Assembly (NCBI RefSeq): GCF_003574085.1
Contig: NZ_QWKZ01000014.1
Span: forward strand, 1-37,987
Length of the DNA stretch: 37,987 bases
Source: Meiothermus luteus
GTDB taxonomy: Bacteria > Deinococcota > Deinococci > Deinococcales > Thermaceae
Reading direction: 5' to 3'
Positions 9,364-16,930 of this stretch are shown here, piece by piece (position 1 is the stretch's first letter; every line of letters starts with the position of its first letter). The translations under genes were made by a program, and so were the position numbers. The notes beneath the pieces are model-generated. The model was not told the origin of the DNA and did not search any database. It was given only the letters and a program-made list of their open reading frames with translations.

Positions 9364-10233
9364 TTAGACCAAGTGTTCTTTGGCGAATACTTCAGCCATC
9401 CGCTCGAGCTCGGCCAGAGCAGCCTCGCCCACCCAGCGGGCGAAGTAGGCATCTTCGGCTTTACCGCTTGCAAAGCTTACTCCCCGAACCCGCCGGGCTT
9501 CTTGGCGGAAGCTCGCAAGAGCCTCTTCTATGTCGGTTTGGTGCGGACTGATGATGGGCCTAGCTCCCTTGGGCACTAAGTAGCGGTCAAGGACCAGGTA
9601 AGGGCCAAACTCCTCGTCTGAAAGGACACACGCCCCCTTAGGGTTACCCGCCCCCACGCGGGGCAGTGCGTTGAGGAAAGCGTAAGCCGCAGCAGCGAAC
9701 TCCTCCTCGCTCACGCTGAGGGCATGGTTGTAGACCGGGTAGTAAAGGCCCGGCTGGTTGTATTCGCGCCTAAAGGGTGTAGGGTTCTCCTGATCCTTGC
9801 CCGAACGCACCAAGTCGGAGGGGTGCATAGCCCGCTGCTTCTCCTGGGGTTCTAGGGTTTGAATTGCCACGCCGCCCCCATGGGTAAGCCGCCCAATAAC
9901 GGTCTTTTCTCCTGGGCGCAGGGCTCCATAGACACGGCATATTGGGCAGGTTGGCTTGTCACCCTCCGGCTCCATCCGGGCGCAGGTACCTGGGATGCCG
10001 CACTCGAGGTGCTCCCCTAGAGTCTTGCCATCTCTGTGCGGGGCCCAAAGCAAGGTGCGCCGCTCGATCCCCCGGCGCTTGGTGGGCGAGAAATAGGCCT
10101 TGACCACCTTACCCCCGGGCCCCTCCAGGGTTACCGTCTCCACCCGGTTGACGTTGATCTCTACCTCGTGGCCAAAGTAAAGCTCCTGCGGAGCCTCCAA
10201 CACCGCATAGATATCCCAGTGGTACCGTTTCAT
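9364..10233 (-). CDS. cas7: CRISPR-associated Cas7, Csc2-like backbone subunit
   Basis: Cas7 polymerises along the crRNA spacer to form the backbone of the surveillance complex. This 289-residue protein carries a four-cysteine zinc site, C78, C84, C96 and C99, with CPIC followed by RVYGA, the arrangement I know from subtype I-D Csc2. Later segments (IGRLTHGGGVAIQT and NALPRVGAGNPKG) fit the beta-hairpin thumb and RNA-binding loops of RAMP backbone proteins. It is third from last in the operon, 10 bp after the large subunit and 2 bp before cas5. Cas7 identity is strong from context. The Csc2 (I-D) assignment is from motif recognition only. Confidence 0.82.
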   Translation of the reverse strand: MKRYHWDIYAVLEAPQELYFGHEVEINVNRVETVTLEGPGGKVVKAYFSPTKRRGIERRTLLWAPHRDGKTLGEHLECGIPGTCARMEPEGDKPTCPICRVYGALRPGEKTVIGRLTHGGGVAIQTLEPQEKQRAMHPSDLVRSGKDQENPTPFRREYNQPGLYYPVYNHALSVSEEEFAAAAYAFLNALPRVGAGNPKGACVLSDEEFGPYLVLDRYLVPKGARPIISPHQTDIEEALASFRQEARRVRGVSFASGKAEDAYFARWVGEAALAELERMAEVFAKEHLV

Positions 10234-10242
10234 GCTGCCTCC

Positions 10243-10776
10243 TCAGTCCTGCAAGAGTCTTGGGTAACGGGTGAACAAGAAGAGCTTGACTTGATACAGA
10301 AAACCTCTCCAGTCAGCGGGGCTGGGGTACTGGGTAATCAGCCAGGCGTACACAGCAGACAGATCCTCCGGACGGAGGCTCAGAAAGCGGGTAGGACGCC
10401 CCTCGATCTCCGCTTGGCCCTCCCGTGAAAGGCTCTGCCCGAATTTTTGGTCTGCCTCCTCCAGCAGTTCTTTGGCCCAGCGGTAGCCGTACTGGTGGCG
10501 CTCATCCCAGTAAAGCCGCACCTCGTCGTAGCCGTATCCCTCCGTTCCCTCGGGCGTAGCTCGTGCAGCGGAGGCGCGGTTGAGGAAGAGGGCGGGTTCG
10601 GCGTCTGCCAGTTGAATAAGCTTCTTGAGCTCCCGGTCTCTGTCCTCCAACTTGAGGTCGCTACGCTTTTGCAGCGCCCGGCGAGCTTCTTCGGTAAAGG
10701 CATAGAGCAGGCTGGCATAACCCACAATGTGTCGTTGTTTCTGCGCCTCTTTCTTGGCCTGTTCATCACCCTTCAT
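10243..10776 (-). CDS. Probable small subunit Cas11 made from an internal start in the large-subunit gene
   Basis: Inside the large-subunit frame, a GGAGGT sequence stands 4 nt before an in-frame ATG at 10776, a much better ribosome site than that of the large subunit itself. Starting there gives a 177-residue, lysine/arginine-rich, predominantly helical protein (MKGDEQAKKEAQKQ...), the right size and character for Cas11. An in-frame ATG four codons earlier (10788) is a second option. Internal translation of Cas11 from cas10d or cas8 is established for subtypes I-D, I-B and I-C, and no separate small-subunit gene exists in this locus. The signal is seen; the product is inferred. Confidence 0.6.
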   Translation of the reverse strand: MKGDEQAKKEAQKQRHIVGYASLLYAFTEEARRALQKRSDLKLEDRDRELKKLIQLADAEPALFLNRASAARATPEGTEGYGYDEVRLYWDERHQYGYRWAKELLEEADQKFGQSLSREGQAEIEGRPTRFLSLRPEDLSAVYAWLITQYPSPADWRGFLYQVKLFLFTRYPRLLQD

Positions 10777-12519
10777 GAGTACCTCCATCAAGCTTCCCCG
10801 TGCCTCCTCTACCTCCCGCTGGATCGCTGGAAGCTCATTCGTGTCAAAGCCTCCCTCCGCCAACCCTAGGAGCAGCTCGTATTCACCAAAAAGCCAACGC
10901 CCCCGGTCAAAGTAGCGCACCGCCCGACCCAGCCGGCGGTTGAGGTCATCCCTGAGGCGAATCTCCTGTCGGTAAGCCCGGGAGAAGACGGCGGTGGCGA
11001 AGAGGGTGGAGGGGCTTAGCCGAACCTCGCTACCCTTGTTGTAGAGGTAGACCTCGAGGCCCCTCTGGAATACCTCTGGGGGCAAGGTCAGCGCCAGCTT
11101 GGCTAAGGCATAGTGCTTACGGCCCCAAACCTCAGGGGCTGGTCTTCTCTGGCTATCGCTTTCGGTAGCCCGCAGGCCGATGTAATCTCCTGCGCTTGCC
11201 CCCAATTCGTTTAGCACCTGCCGTTCCAGGGCCCGCCGGGCCTCTTCGCGAACATCCGCCCAGCCTCCCAGCCGCACCACCTGGGTTTCTGCCGTGAGCT
11301 TAACCGGCCCCAGGAGACTAAGGCCCGCACACACAGCACACACCTCTACCGGCCCGCTGGAGCCTGCCGACTGCGCCCGCTGCTCGGGGGCCTCGAAGAG
11401 AAGCCGCCGCGATTTGAAGGTGGGGTTATTTCTATCCAGAACCTTTCCGCAGCTGTAGCAGAAGCGCCCATGAGAATCTCCCGCTGGGCGAAAACCACTC
11501 ACAAATGCGTTGGTAGAAAGCAACGGCGTCAGGGTGTATAGCTCGTATTCCCCCTCAGCTAAGCGAACCATCTCCCAGATGATCTTGGGGAAGATATCCC
11601 CACGGGCGGAGTTAAGCTGCTCCCGAGCGGTGGGTCCATACCCGCGGGCTGCTTGCTCTACCTCATAGTAAATCTGCGGATTACGAGCTCTGAGGCGGTC
11701 GGGCAGGGTCTGCAAGTCAACGGATCCCCCCAGGACCACTCTGAAAGTTTGGGCGGTTCGACTATTCGGATAATTCTTGATTAGCCGTTCAACCCCTGAG
11801 CGCACCTGCTCCTGGAAGGAAAGGGCCTTCTCACGCTTCTTAGCTTCTTCCTCACGCAACTTCGAGGCATTTTTTGCATCGGATTCTTCCAAGGCTTTCT
11901 TGGCGAGAATATTGGCCTCCTCCAAATCTCGCCGGTTCACCTCCAAACCCTTTCGCATAGCCAGCCAATAAAGGCCAGCGATGCTAAGGGCGTGCGAGTG
12001 GTTGAAGATGGGGGTTTCCAACGTGGAAAACCCCGCACCTCCAGCAAGTTTAGCTGAGTTCAAGGCCAAGACGAAAGTTCGCCGGAATCCCTGAGCACTG
12101 GTCAGCTCTTCCAGGAAAGCCCGCCAGCGCTCCTCGAGCCAGAGCCCAGGGTCACTCGGAGCTTCTAAGGGAAACCACAGCACCACGTGACCTGCGCTCT
12201 CGCTCTCTACTACTGCCCTGTCACCCTGCTCCAGAAAGCGCACGAACTCGGCCAGCACGTATTCGTATGCCAAGCGAGCCTGGGTTTCGCCAGGGAGGGG
12301 ATGCTTGTAGAGCAATAGGTGCTTCCCCTCTAATTGGGGTAGACCCTGCGAACAGGAAGCACTACCCCGATTGAGCGCTCGGGCGAGCTGGGGGAACCCG
12401 TAATGGACCAACCACTCCAGGACACTCGGGTCACCTTTAAGACAGCCCAACCAGTGTAGGGCCTCTCCGCTGCGTACCGCAGCGAGCGCAGCGTATTTTT
12501 TCACTTCTAACCTTGTCAT
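10243..12519 (-). CDS. Type I CRISPR large subunit (Cas10d/Cas8-like) with zinc finger
   Basis: By position (first of large subunit-cas7-cas5-cas3) and size (758 residues) this is the large subunit that reads the PAM and holds the complex to target DNA. Numbering from the ATG at 12519: a zinc finger C354xxC357...C394xxC397, a charged, probably coiled-coil stretch (about 195-235) and a helical C-terminus. There is no N-terminal HD motif and no GGDD cyclase motif, so it is not a type III Cas10. It looks like Cas10d (Csc3) lacking its HD domain. The upstream TTG (12540) overlaps the WYL stop and is an alternative start. Its last 177 codons can be read separately from an internal start at 10776 (own entry). 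The family name is tentative: Cas10d-like, with Cas8b as the alternative. Confidence 0.7.
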   Translation of the reverse strand: MTRLEVKKYAALAAVRSGEALHWLGCLKGDPSVLEWLVHYGFPQLARALNRGSASCSQGLPQLEGKHLLLYKHPLPGETQARLAYEYVLAEFVRFLEQGDRAVVESESAGHVVLWFPLEAPSDPGLWLEERWRAFLEELTSAQGFRRTFVLALNSAKLAGGAGFSTLETPIFNHSHALSIAGLYWLAMRKGLEVNRRDLEEANILAKKALEESDAKNASKLREEEAKKREKALSFQEQVRSGVERLIKNYPNSRTAQTFRVVLGGSVDLQTLPDRLRARNPQIYYEVEQAARGYGPTAREQLNSARGDIFPKIIWEMVRLAEGEYELYTLTPLLSTNAFVSGFRPAGDSHGRFCYSCGKVLDRNNPTFKSRRLLFEAPEQRAQSAGSSGPVEVCAVCAGLSLLGPVKLTAETQVVRLGGWADVREEARRALERQVLNELGASAGDYIGLRATESDSQRRPAPEVWGRKHYALAKLALTLPPEVFQRGLEVYLYNKGSEVRLSPSTLFATAVFSRAYRQEIRLRDDLNRRLGRAVRYFDRGRWLFGEYELLLGLAEGGFDTNELPAIQREVEEARGSLMEVLMKGDEQAKKEAQKQRHIVGYASLLYAFTEEARRALQKRSDLKLEDRDRELKKLIQLADAEPALFLNRASAARATPEGTEGYGYDEVRLYWDERHQYGYRWAKELLEEADQKFGQSLSREGQAEIEGRPTRFLSLRPEDLSAVYAWLITQYPSPADWRGFLYQVKLFLFTRYPRLLQD

Positions 12520-12532
12520 TCCCCCCGGAACT

Positions 12533-13507
12533 CTAACCAACTTCGGTCACCCCCTCCGGCGACAGATTAGCCTCCACCGCCCCCCGCGCCCACGCCACCA
12601 CCCTCAGCCTCAACTCCTCCGGCTCGAGCACCCTCGCATGCGGCCCGTACCCCACGATGAAATGCACCAGGTCTTCCGAAAGGGGCACCTCCACCTGCCA
12701 GATGACGCTACCGTCCTCGAGGTCTTCCACCTGTTGGGTGGGATGGCGGCGGGTGCGACGGATAAACCCGGCCTTTTCGGGGGAGAAGCGCACCCGGACG
12801 CACACCGCCTGCCCCTCGCCGCCAAAGGCCCGGAAGCGGCCCTGCGCATAGGCCCGCACATCGAAGGCGGGCTTAGGGAAGTGCTCGCGGGTGAGCTTGA
12901 GGTCCTGAATCTGGTCCAGCCTGAGGTCCTTCACCGGGTCGTGACCGGCCCTGCGGCTATTGTGGTTGGCGCCCACCAGGTAGAGGTGGGGGTCGCGGGC
13001 GATGAGGGCGTAAGGGTCGAAGCGGTAGGTCCTGACCTGCCCCTTGGCGTTCTTGTAGGTCACCTCACAGACCCGCCGCTCCCTTATGGCCTGCACCACC
13101 CGCTCGAAAAGCCCCTCGGGGTACTCGTCGGCCAAGGGAGTATAGAACACCGGCTCTTCCTTCTGGGCGCGCCCCCACTCCCCTCGGCCCAGCCGCTCCA
13201 GGACTCGCCGGGCTAGGGGGGTGAGGTGCTCCAACCGCTCCACCGCAGCCCGAAGGGCCTCCACCTCGGCCTGGGTCAGGCGGAAGGTCATCTCTACCTC
13301 CTGAGGGGCCTCGAGGCGGAACCAACCCCGTGGAACCTCCGGGTCCTCCTGGTGGGTGCACACCCAAACCCCCAAGGCTTGGGCTTTTTCCCTCAGGCGA
13401 TACACGCTCTGCCGAGCCACCCCAAGCCGGGTACTTATCTGCTCCACCGGAAGCCCTCTGGGGTGCTCCAGCAAGAGTTGGATGAAATCGGCTACCCGGC
13501 TTTCCAT
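12533..13507 (-). CDS. WYL-domain transcriptional regulator of the cas operon
   Basis: The 324-residue protein has an N-terminal winged helix-turn-helix (about 5-60, LPVEQISTRLGVARQSVYRL), a central WYL domain (about 150-230, where the name-giving motif reads LYLVGAN) and a C-terminal WCX-type extension (about 230-315). WYL domains bind ligands such as nucleic acids or nucleotides. WYL regulators are often placed in CRISPR loci; one in Synechocystis represses a type I-D system. It sits inside the operon, 14 bp after the Cas4-like gene and overlapping the extended large-subunit frame, so it probably regulates its own operon. Whether it represses or activates cannot be read from the sequence. 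Confidence 0.88.
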   Translation of the reverse strand: MESRVADFIQLLLEHPRGLPVEQISTRLGVARQSVYRLREKAQALGVWVCTHQEDPEVPRGWFRLEAPQEVEMTFRLTQAEVEALRAAVERLEHLTPLARRVLERLGRGEWGRAQKEEPVFYTPLADEYPEGLFERVVQAIRERRVCEVTYKNAKGQVRTYRFDPYALIARDPHLYLVGANHNSRRAGHDPVKDLRLDQIQDLKLTREHFPKPAFDVRAYAQGRFRAFGGEGQAVCVRVRFSPEKAGFIRRTRRHPTQQVEDLEDGSVIWQVEVPLSEDLVHFIVGYGPHARVLEPEELRLRVVAWARGAVEANLSPEGVTEVG

Positions 13508-13521
13508 GATTCAGAACCAGT

Positions 13522-14283
13522 TTACTCAGTAACGAGGCTCTGTGCTGCTAACTCCGTTACCTCACCAGTACGGGTGTCCAGCAAGTAGCGCCCGGGGGCT
13601 TGCGAAGCCGAGCAGGCGTGAGCGTAAGGGCAGTAGCGACAGGCCCGACCCGGGTTGAGCGCCTTGGGATTGGCTAAGGCGGTGCACAAGCTCTCCTGCA
13701 TCCGCCTGAGCCGGGCGTAGCCCCAGGGGATGATCTCCTCCGACCAGGGCTCTACCACTTCTTCTCCGCTCTCCAGGCCCACGGCGCGGGCCAACCGGGG
13801 AGGATTCCCAGTGGCTCCGTAGGCCAGAAACAGGTAGAGACGGAGCTGTTCCCGGCTGCCCCCTGGGTTTCCCGTCTTCCAGTCCCAAATCTCCTGGCCT
13901 AAGAGCAAATCCAGCTTGCCTACGAAGCGCACCGGCTTTCCGTCAAGTTCCAGCTTCCACTCCACGAACGCCTCCACCCGGTGCGCCTCCCCCTCGAGGT
14001 TGGGTCGGTAGTCGGCCTCGAAGCGGGCGAGGCCCCTCTGAGCCCGGTTCAGCAGGTCATCCAGCTTCTCGCCTTCGCTAAGCATCACCCGCCGAGGCAA
14101 GCGGAAGGCTCCCTGGTTCACCGGGAGACCCAGGCGCAGGCTGGTGGCGATGCGCCCGTGAACCTCCTTGCCCAGGGCTGTGCTGGCAAAGGGGGCAAGG
14201 GAAGGCTCTTTGTGTAGCTGGGTCCGCACGTAGCGGCTGGGGCAGGCCAAGTCGGCCTCGAGGGTAGGGTAAAGGGTCGTCAT
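13522..14283 (-). CDS. Cas4/AddB-like PD-(D/E)XK nuclease with Fe-S cysteines
   Basis: First gene of the interference operon. From the ATG at 14283 (ribosome site GAGGG just upstream; a longer TTG start exists at 14328) the 253-residue protein has all Cas4-type landmarks: C14, H42, D125 (GKLDLL), D134-x-K136 (WDWKTG), Q146, and a C-terminal triad C215, C218, C224 for a [4Fe-4S] cluster. Cas4 trims prespacer 3' ends and selects the PAM side. It differs strongly from the Cas4 at 15115-15681 (188 residues, next to cas1), so the locus has two Cas4-like nucleases. It may be a second prespacer processor or a RecB-family repair nuclease attached to the operon. Nuclease fold secure; role inferred. 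Confidence 0.8.
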   Translation of the reverse strand: MTTLYPTLEADLACPSRYVRTQLHKEPSLAPFASTALGKEVHGRIATSLRLGLPVNQGAFRLPRRVMLSEGEKLDDLLNRAQRGLARFEADYRPNLEGEAHRVEAFVEWKLELDGKPVRFVGKLDLLLGQEIWDWKTGNPGGSREQLRLYLFLAYGATGNPPRLARAVGLESGEEVVEPWSEEIIPWGYARLRRMQESLCTALANPKALNPGRACRYCPYAHACSASQAPGRYLLDTRTGEVTELAAQSLVTE

Positions 14284-14349
14284 CTGCCCTCGAGCCTGGA
14301 GGAGAGCTGTCGCCTCATCCGGTGACAATAGGCGGTCACGTAATTGGTC

Positions 14350-14385
14350 TTGAGGAGCTATGTAGATATAGCCATAATAGCCATA
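14350..14385 (+). promoter_or_regulatory. Leaderless promoter and direct repeats of the toxin-antitoxin operon
   Basis: TTGAGG (14350-14355), 17 nt, then CATAAT (14373-14378), then 6 nt to the ATG at 14385: standard spacing for a leaderless transcript. There is no ribosome site. TAGCCATA occurs twice in tandem (14369-14376 and 14378-14385), overlapping the -10 box and the start codon, so it is a candidate operator for self-repression by the antitoxin-toxin complex. Confidence 0.55.
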
Positions 14386-14660
14386 TGCGTAGCGTATCCG
14401 TCAGCGAGGCCAAAAACCGGCTAAGCTTGCTCCTGGACTGGGTAAGACAAGGCGAGGAGGTGCTCATCCTGGACCGGGGTACCCCAGTAGCCCGGCTCAG
14501 CCCCGTCCCACCGGCCTCCGGGGAGGCTTTGGGCCTTCTGGAACGCTCGGGGCTGGTTCGTCGCGGTAGCGGGAGGGCCGTTCTGGCGGGGCTACCCTGG
14601 CCCAAGGCCCGCTCGAGCGCCCTGGAGGCCCTCCTATCCGAGCGGGAGGAAGGGCGTTGA
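14385..14660 (+). CDS. Antitoxin, Phd/YefM family
   Basis: A 91-residue protein starting MRSVSVSEAKNRL, the Phd/YefM DNA-binding fold that represses its own promoter and whose C-terminus wraps the toxin. Seen: SVSEAKNRLSLLLDWVRQGEEVLIL and TPVARLSPV (about residues 3-44), then a variable acidic C-terminal tail. A longer frame reaches back to 14322, but the ATG at 14385 is at the conserved N-terminus and directly follows a -10 box. It overlaps the PIN toxin by 4 bp (TTGA). The pair stands in the gap between the two divergent halves of the cas locus, and may stabilise that locus or simply have landed there. Confidence 0.87.
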   Translation: MRSVSVSEAKNRLSLLLDWVRQGEEVLILDRGTPVARLSPVPPASGEALGLLERSGLVRRGSGRAVLAGLPWPKARSSALEALLSEREEGR

Positions 14661-15091
14661 GGTTCTGGGATAGCTCGGCCCTGGTTCCCCTCCTCACCCT
14701 CGAGCCCACCTCCTCCCAGATGCTCGCCCTCTACCAGAGCGACCCCGAGCTTTTGGTCTGGTGGGGCACCGAGGTGGAGCTTGCCTCGGCCCTGGCCCGA
14801 CTGGAGCGGGAAGGGGCGCTACGGCCGGAGGAGGCCGACCAGGCCTTCGCCCGGCTCATGGCCCTCAAGTCCGCTTGGCACGAGGTGCTGCCTTCGGAGG
14901 AGGTGCGGGAGGCTGCGAGGCGCTTTCTCCGGGTGCATCCCCTACGGGCCATGGACGCCCTACAACTGGCTGCAGCCTTCGTAGCCAGCCGCGGGAGGCC
15001 TTCACAGCTCACCTTTGTCTGTCTGGATGCGCGGTTGTTGTTGGCGGCGAAGCGGGAGGGATTCCCGGTATTAAGTCACCTAGAGGAGTGA
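14657..15091 (+). CDS. vapC: PIN-domain ribonuclease toxin, VapC family
   Basis: VapC toxins are Mg-dependent RNases that cut tRNA or rRNA and stop translation when freed from their antitoxin. The 144-residue protein keeps the acidic active site: D5 (FWDSSALV), E41 or E39 (TEVELAS), D100 (MDALQLA) and D124 (CLDARLL). It starts with TTG overlapping the antitoxin stop, which implies coupled translation. About 24 bp follow before cas4, on the same strand, so cas4-cas1-cas2 may be read from the toxin-antitoxin promoter. All catalytic positions are intact, so it is probably active. The pairing with a Phd/YefM-type antitoxin is common for PIN toxins. Confidence 0.88.
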   Translation: MRFWDSSALVPLLTLEPTSSQMLALYQSDPELLVWWGTEVELASALARLEREGALRPEEADQAFARLMALKSAWHEVLPSEEVREAARRFLRVHPLRAMDALQLAAAFVASRGRPSQLTFVCLDARLLLAAKREGFPVLSHLEE

Positions 15092-15114
15092 CACCTCGTG
15101 GGTAAAAGGGTGGC

Positions 15115-15681
15115 ATGGACTACTTGCCACTCGCCAGGGTCAACACCGTCGCCTACTGCCCTCGGCGCTTCTACCTGGAATACATCCTGGGCGAACTCTA
15201 CGCCAACCACCACGTCATCGAGGGTCAGTACCTCCACGAAAGGGCCTACACCGAGCCGGACGAACTCTCGGGGCTTTGGGTTTGGTCGGACCGGCTGGGG
15301 TTGGTGGGGGTGGTGGATCGCTTGGAGTGGCGGAAGGGGGAGGCCTTGGTAGTGGAGTACAAGGTGGGCCGGGCCAGCGAAGAAGCCTACCTCTCCGACG
15401 CCGTTCAGCTCGCAGCCCAGGCCCTGTGCCTCCTGGAATCACGGGGGATCGAGGCCAAGCGAGGCTTCGTTTACTACCATAAGAGCCACGTCCGCCGCGA
15501 GGTGGCCTTCACAGAAGCGCTCTTTGCCGCTGTAGAGAAAGCCGTGGCCCGGATGCGCACCCTTCTTGGGAGCTCCAGACCTCCGGGGGTGGAGGTGCCC
15601 CCTGCCAAGTGTGGGGGGTGTAGCGTGCGGGAAGCCTGCCAGCCCGAGCTGTGGCGCAAGGGGGTGGCGGGGTGGGTGTAG
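15115..15681 (+). CDS. cas4: CRISPR-associated exonuclease Cas4
   Basis: Cas4 works with Cas1-Cas2 to choose PAM-bearing prespacers and trim them to length and orientation. The 188-residue protein is standard: Fe-S cysteines C15, C166, C169 and C175, His41, and the nuclease core D68 ... E81-Y-K83 (VVEYKVG). It starts with ATG at 15115, 24 bp after vapC, and its end overlaps the start of cas1. With cas1 and cas2 it forms the adaptation module, opposite in strand to the effector genes. Its activity is relevant to the oversize phage segment in the array, whose left edge coincides with the end of a normal spacer. Confidence 0.95.
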   Translation: MDYLPLARVNTVAYCPRRFYLEYILGELYANHHVIEGQYLHERAYTEPDELSGLWVWSDRLGLVGVVDRLEWRKGEALVVEYKVGRASEEAYLSDAVQLAAQALCLLESRGIEAKRGFVYYHKSHVRREVAFTEALFAAVEKAVARMRTLLGSSRPPGVEVPPAKCGGCSVREACQPELWRKGVAGWV

Positions 15682-16649
15682 TCTATGTGCTCGAGCCCGA
15701 CGTCTACCTTTCCAAAGAGGGAGGAACCCTCAAGATAGCTCGCCGCGCCGGGCGAGAAGTCCTGCTGCAAAAGCCACTCATCGGCATCGAGGAGATCGTG
15801 GTGCTGGGAAATGCGGTAGTGACCCCGGCCCTCCTCAAGCACTGCGCCCAGGAGGGCATCGGCCTGCACTACATGTCCTCTGCGGGCACCTACTACGCAG
15901 GCCTCACCCGCACCCCGGCCAAGAACGCCCCGGCGCGGGTGGCCCAGTTCAAGGCTCACCTGGACCCGGCCCGAAAGCTTGCCCTGGCCAAGCGTTTCGT
16001 GCTGGGCAAGCTCCGAAACGGTCTGGTGCTCCTCAGGCGCAACGGGGCCCCTGGCTGGGAAGCCCTCCGAGCAGCCATAGCCGACGCCGAGAGAGCCCCG
16101 GACGAGGATGCTTTGCGCGGGGTGGAGGGGATGGCTGCCGACGCCTACTTCCGGGCCTTTGCGAGCCTCTTGCCCGAAGGCTTCCAGTTCGCCGAGCGCA
16201 ACCGCCGTCCGCCCCGCGACCCGGCCAACAGCCTGCTCTCGCTGGCCTACACCCTGCTCGCCAAGGAGTGTGAAAGCGCCCTTCAGATCGCCGGACTGGA
16301 CCCCTACGTGGGCTTTTTGCACGAAATCCGCTATGGTCGAGCCTCGCTGGCGCTGGACCTGATGGAGGAGTTTCGGAGCATCCTCGCCGACTCGGTGACG
16401 CTCTCCCTTTGCAACAATCGCCGCCTCACCCTCGAGGACTTCGACGATGCCGAGGGCTACCCAAGACTGCGCAAGGAAGCCTGGCCTAAGTTCTTAAAGG
16501 CCTGGGAGGAACGCCTCGCCGAGCGGGTGCGTCACCCCCTCCTGGGTAAGAGCCTCTCATACCGCCAGACCCTGCTGGCCCAAGCCCGCATCCTCGTCAA
16601 GCACCTCCTGGGCGAGCTGCCTCAGTACGAGCCCTTCACGGTGCGATGA
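15672..16649 (+). CDS. cas1: CRISPR integrase Cas1
   Basis: Cas1 is the integrase that joins new spacers to the leader-proximal repeat. The GTG at 15672, after a G-rich ribosome site and inside the cas4 end, puts the conserved start VVYVLEPDVYLSK at the N-terminus (325 residues); a GTG at 15651 gives seven extra residues. Metal ligands are present: E152 (VEGMAADAYF), H217 (GFLHEIRYG) and D229 (LALDLMEEFR). Length is normal for type I Cas1 (about 320-340). The 3' end overlaps cas2 by 4 bp (ATGA). It looks intact, so the array should still be able to grow. Confidence 0.95.
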   Translation: MGVVYVLEPDVYLSKEGGTLKIARRAGREVLLQKPLIGIEEIVVLGNAVVTPALLKHCAQEGIGLHYMSSAGTYYAGLTRTPAKNAPARVAQFKAHLDPARKLALAKRFVLGKLRNGLVLLRRNGAPGWEALRAAIADAERAPDEDALRGVEGMAADAYFRAFASLLPEGFQFAERNRRPPRDPANSLLSLAYTLLAKECESALQIAGLDPYVGFLHEIRYGRASLALDLMEEFRSILADSVTLSLCNNRRLTLEDFDDAEGYPRLRKEAWPKFLKAWEERLAERVRHPLLGKSLSYRQTLLAQARILVKHLLGELPQYEPFTVR

Positions 16650-16930
16650 AGGAGCTTTACCTCGTCATCGCTTACGATACCCCCTCGGACTCGAGGCGGG
16701 CCAAGCTCGTCAGACTCCTCAAGGGTTTTGGCGAAAGGCGGCAATACTCGGTCTTTGAGGCTCGGCTTACCCGCGAGCAGTGGGCCCACCTCAAGGGAAG
16801 GTTGGAGGCCTTGGTAGACAAAAAAGAGGACATCCTCGCAGTCTACTTCCTTCCCCCCGAGGCCGTGGGCCGGACCTGGCGGGTCGGCCACGAAGGGCTC
16901 AAGCGTCTCGAGGACCCTGACTTTGTATAG
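16646..16930 (+). CDS. cas2: CRISPR adaptation protein Cas2
   Basis: Cas2 is the small dimer that holds two Cas1 dimers and sets spacer length. The 94-residue ferredoxin-fold protein shows the N-terminal YLVIAYDTPSD (Asp11) and the family motif RRQYSVFEARL (about 31-41). Its ATG overlaps the cas1 stop, so the two are coupled. It is last of the adaptation module; the leader and first repeat follow within 240 bp, the usual arrangement. No oddities. Confidence 0.95.
   Translation: MKELYLVIAYDTPSDSRRAKLVRLLKGFGERRQYSVFEARLTREQWAHLKGRLEALVDKKEDILAVYFLPPEAVGRTWRVGHEGLKRLEDPDFV

Noticed and set aside
10243-12519. A type III Cas10 with cyclase activity
   Set aside because: No GGDD motif and no HD domain in the large subunit, no Csm/Cmr genes, and an HD-Cas3 is present, so this is type I.
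4993-14283. A CreTA-like RNA toxin-antitoxin (repeat-like sequence between cas genes)
   Set aside because: The interference genes overlap or are separated by only a few bases, and no partial repeat was seen there.
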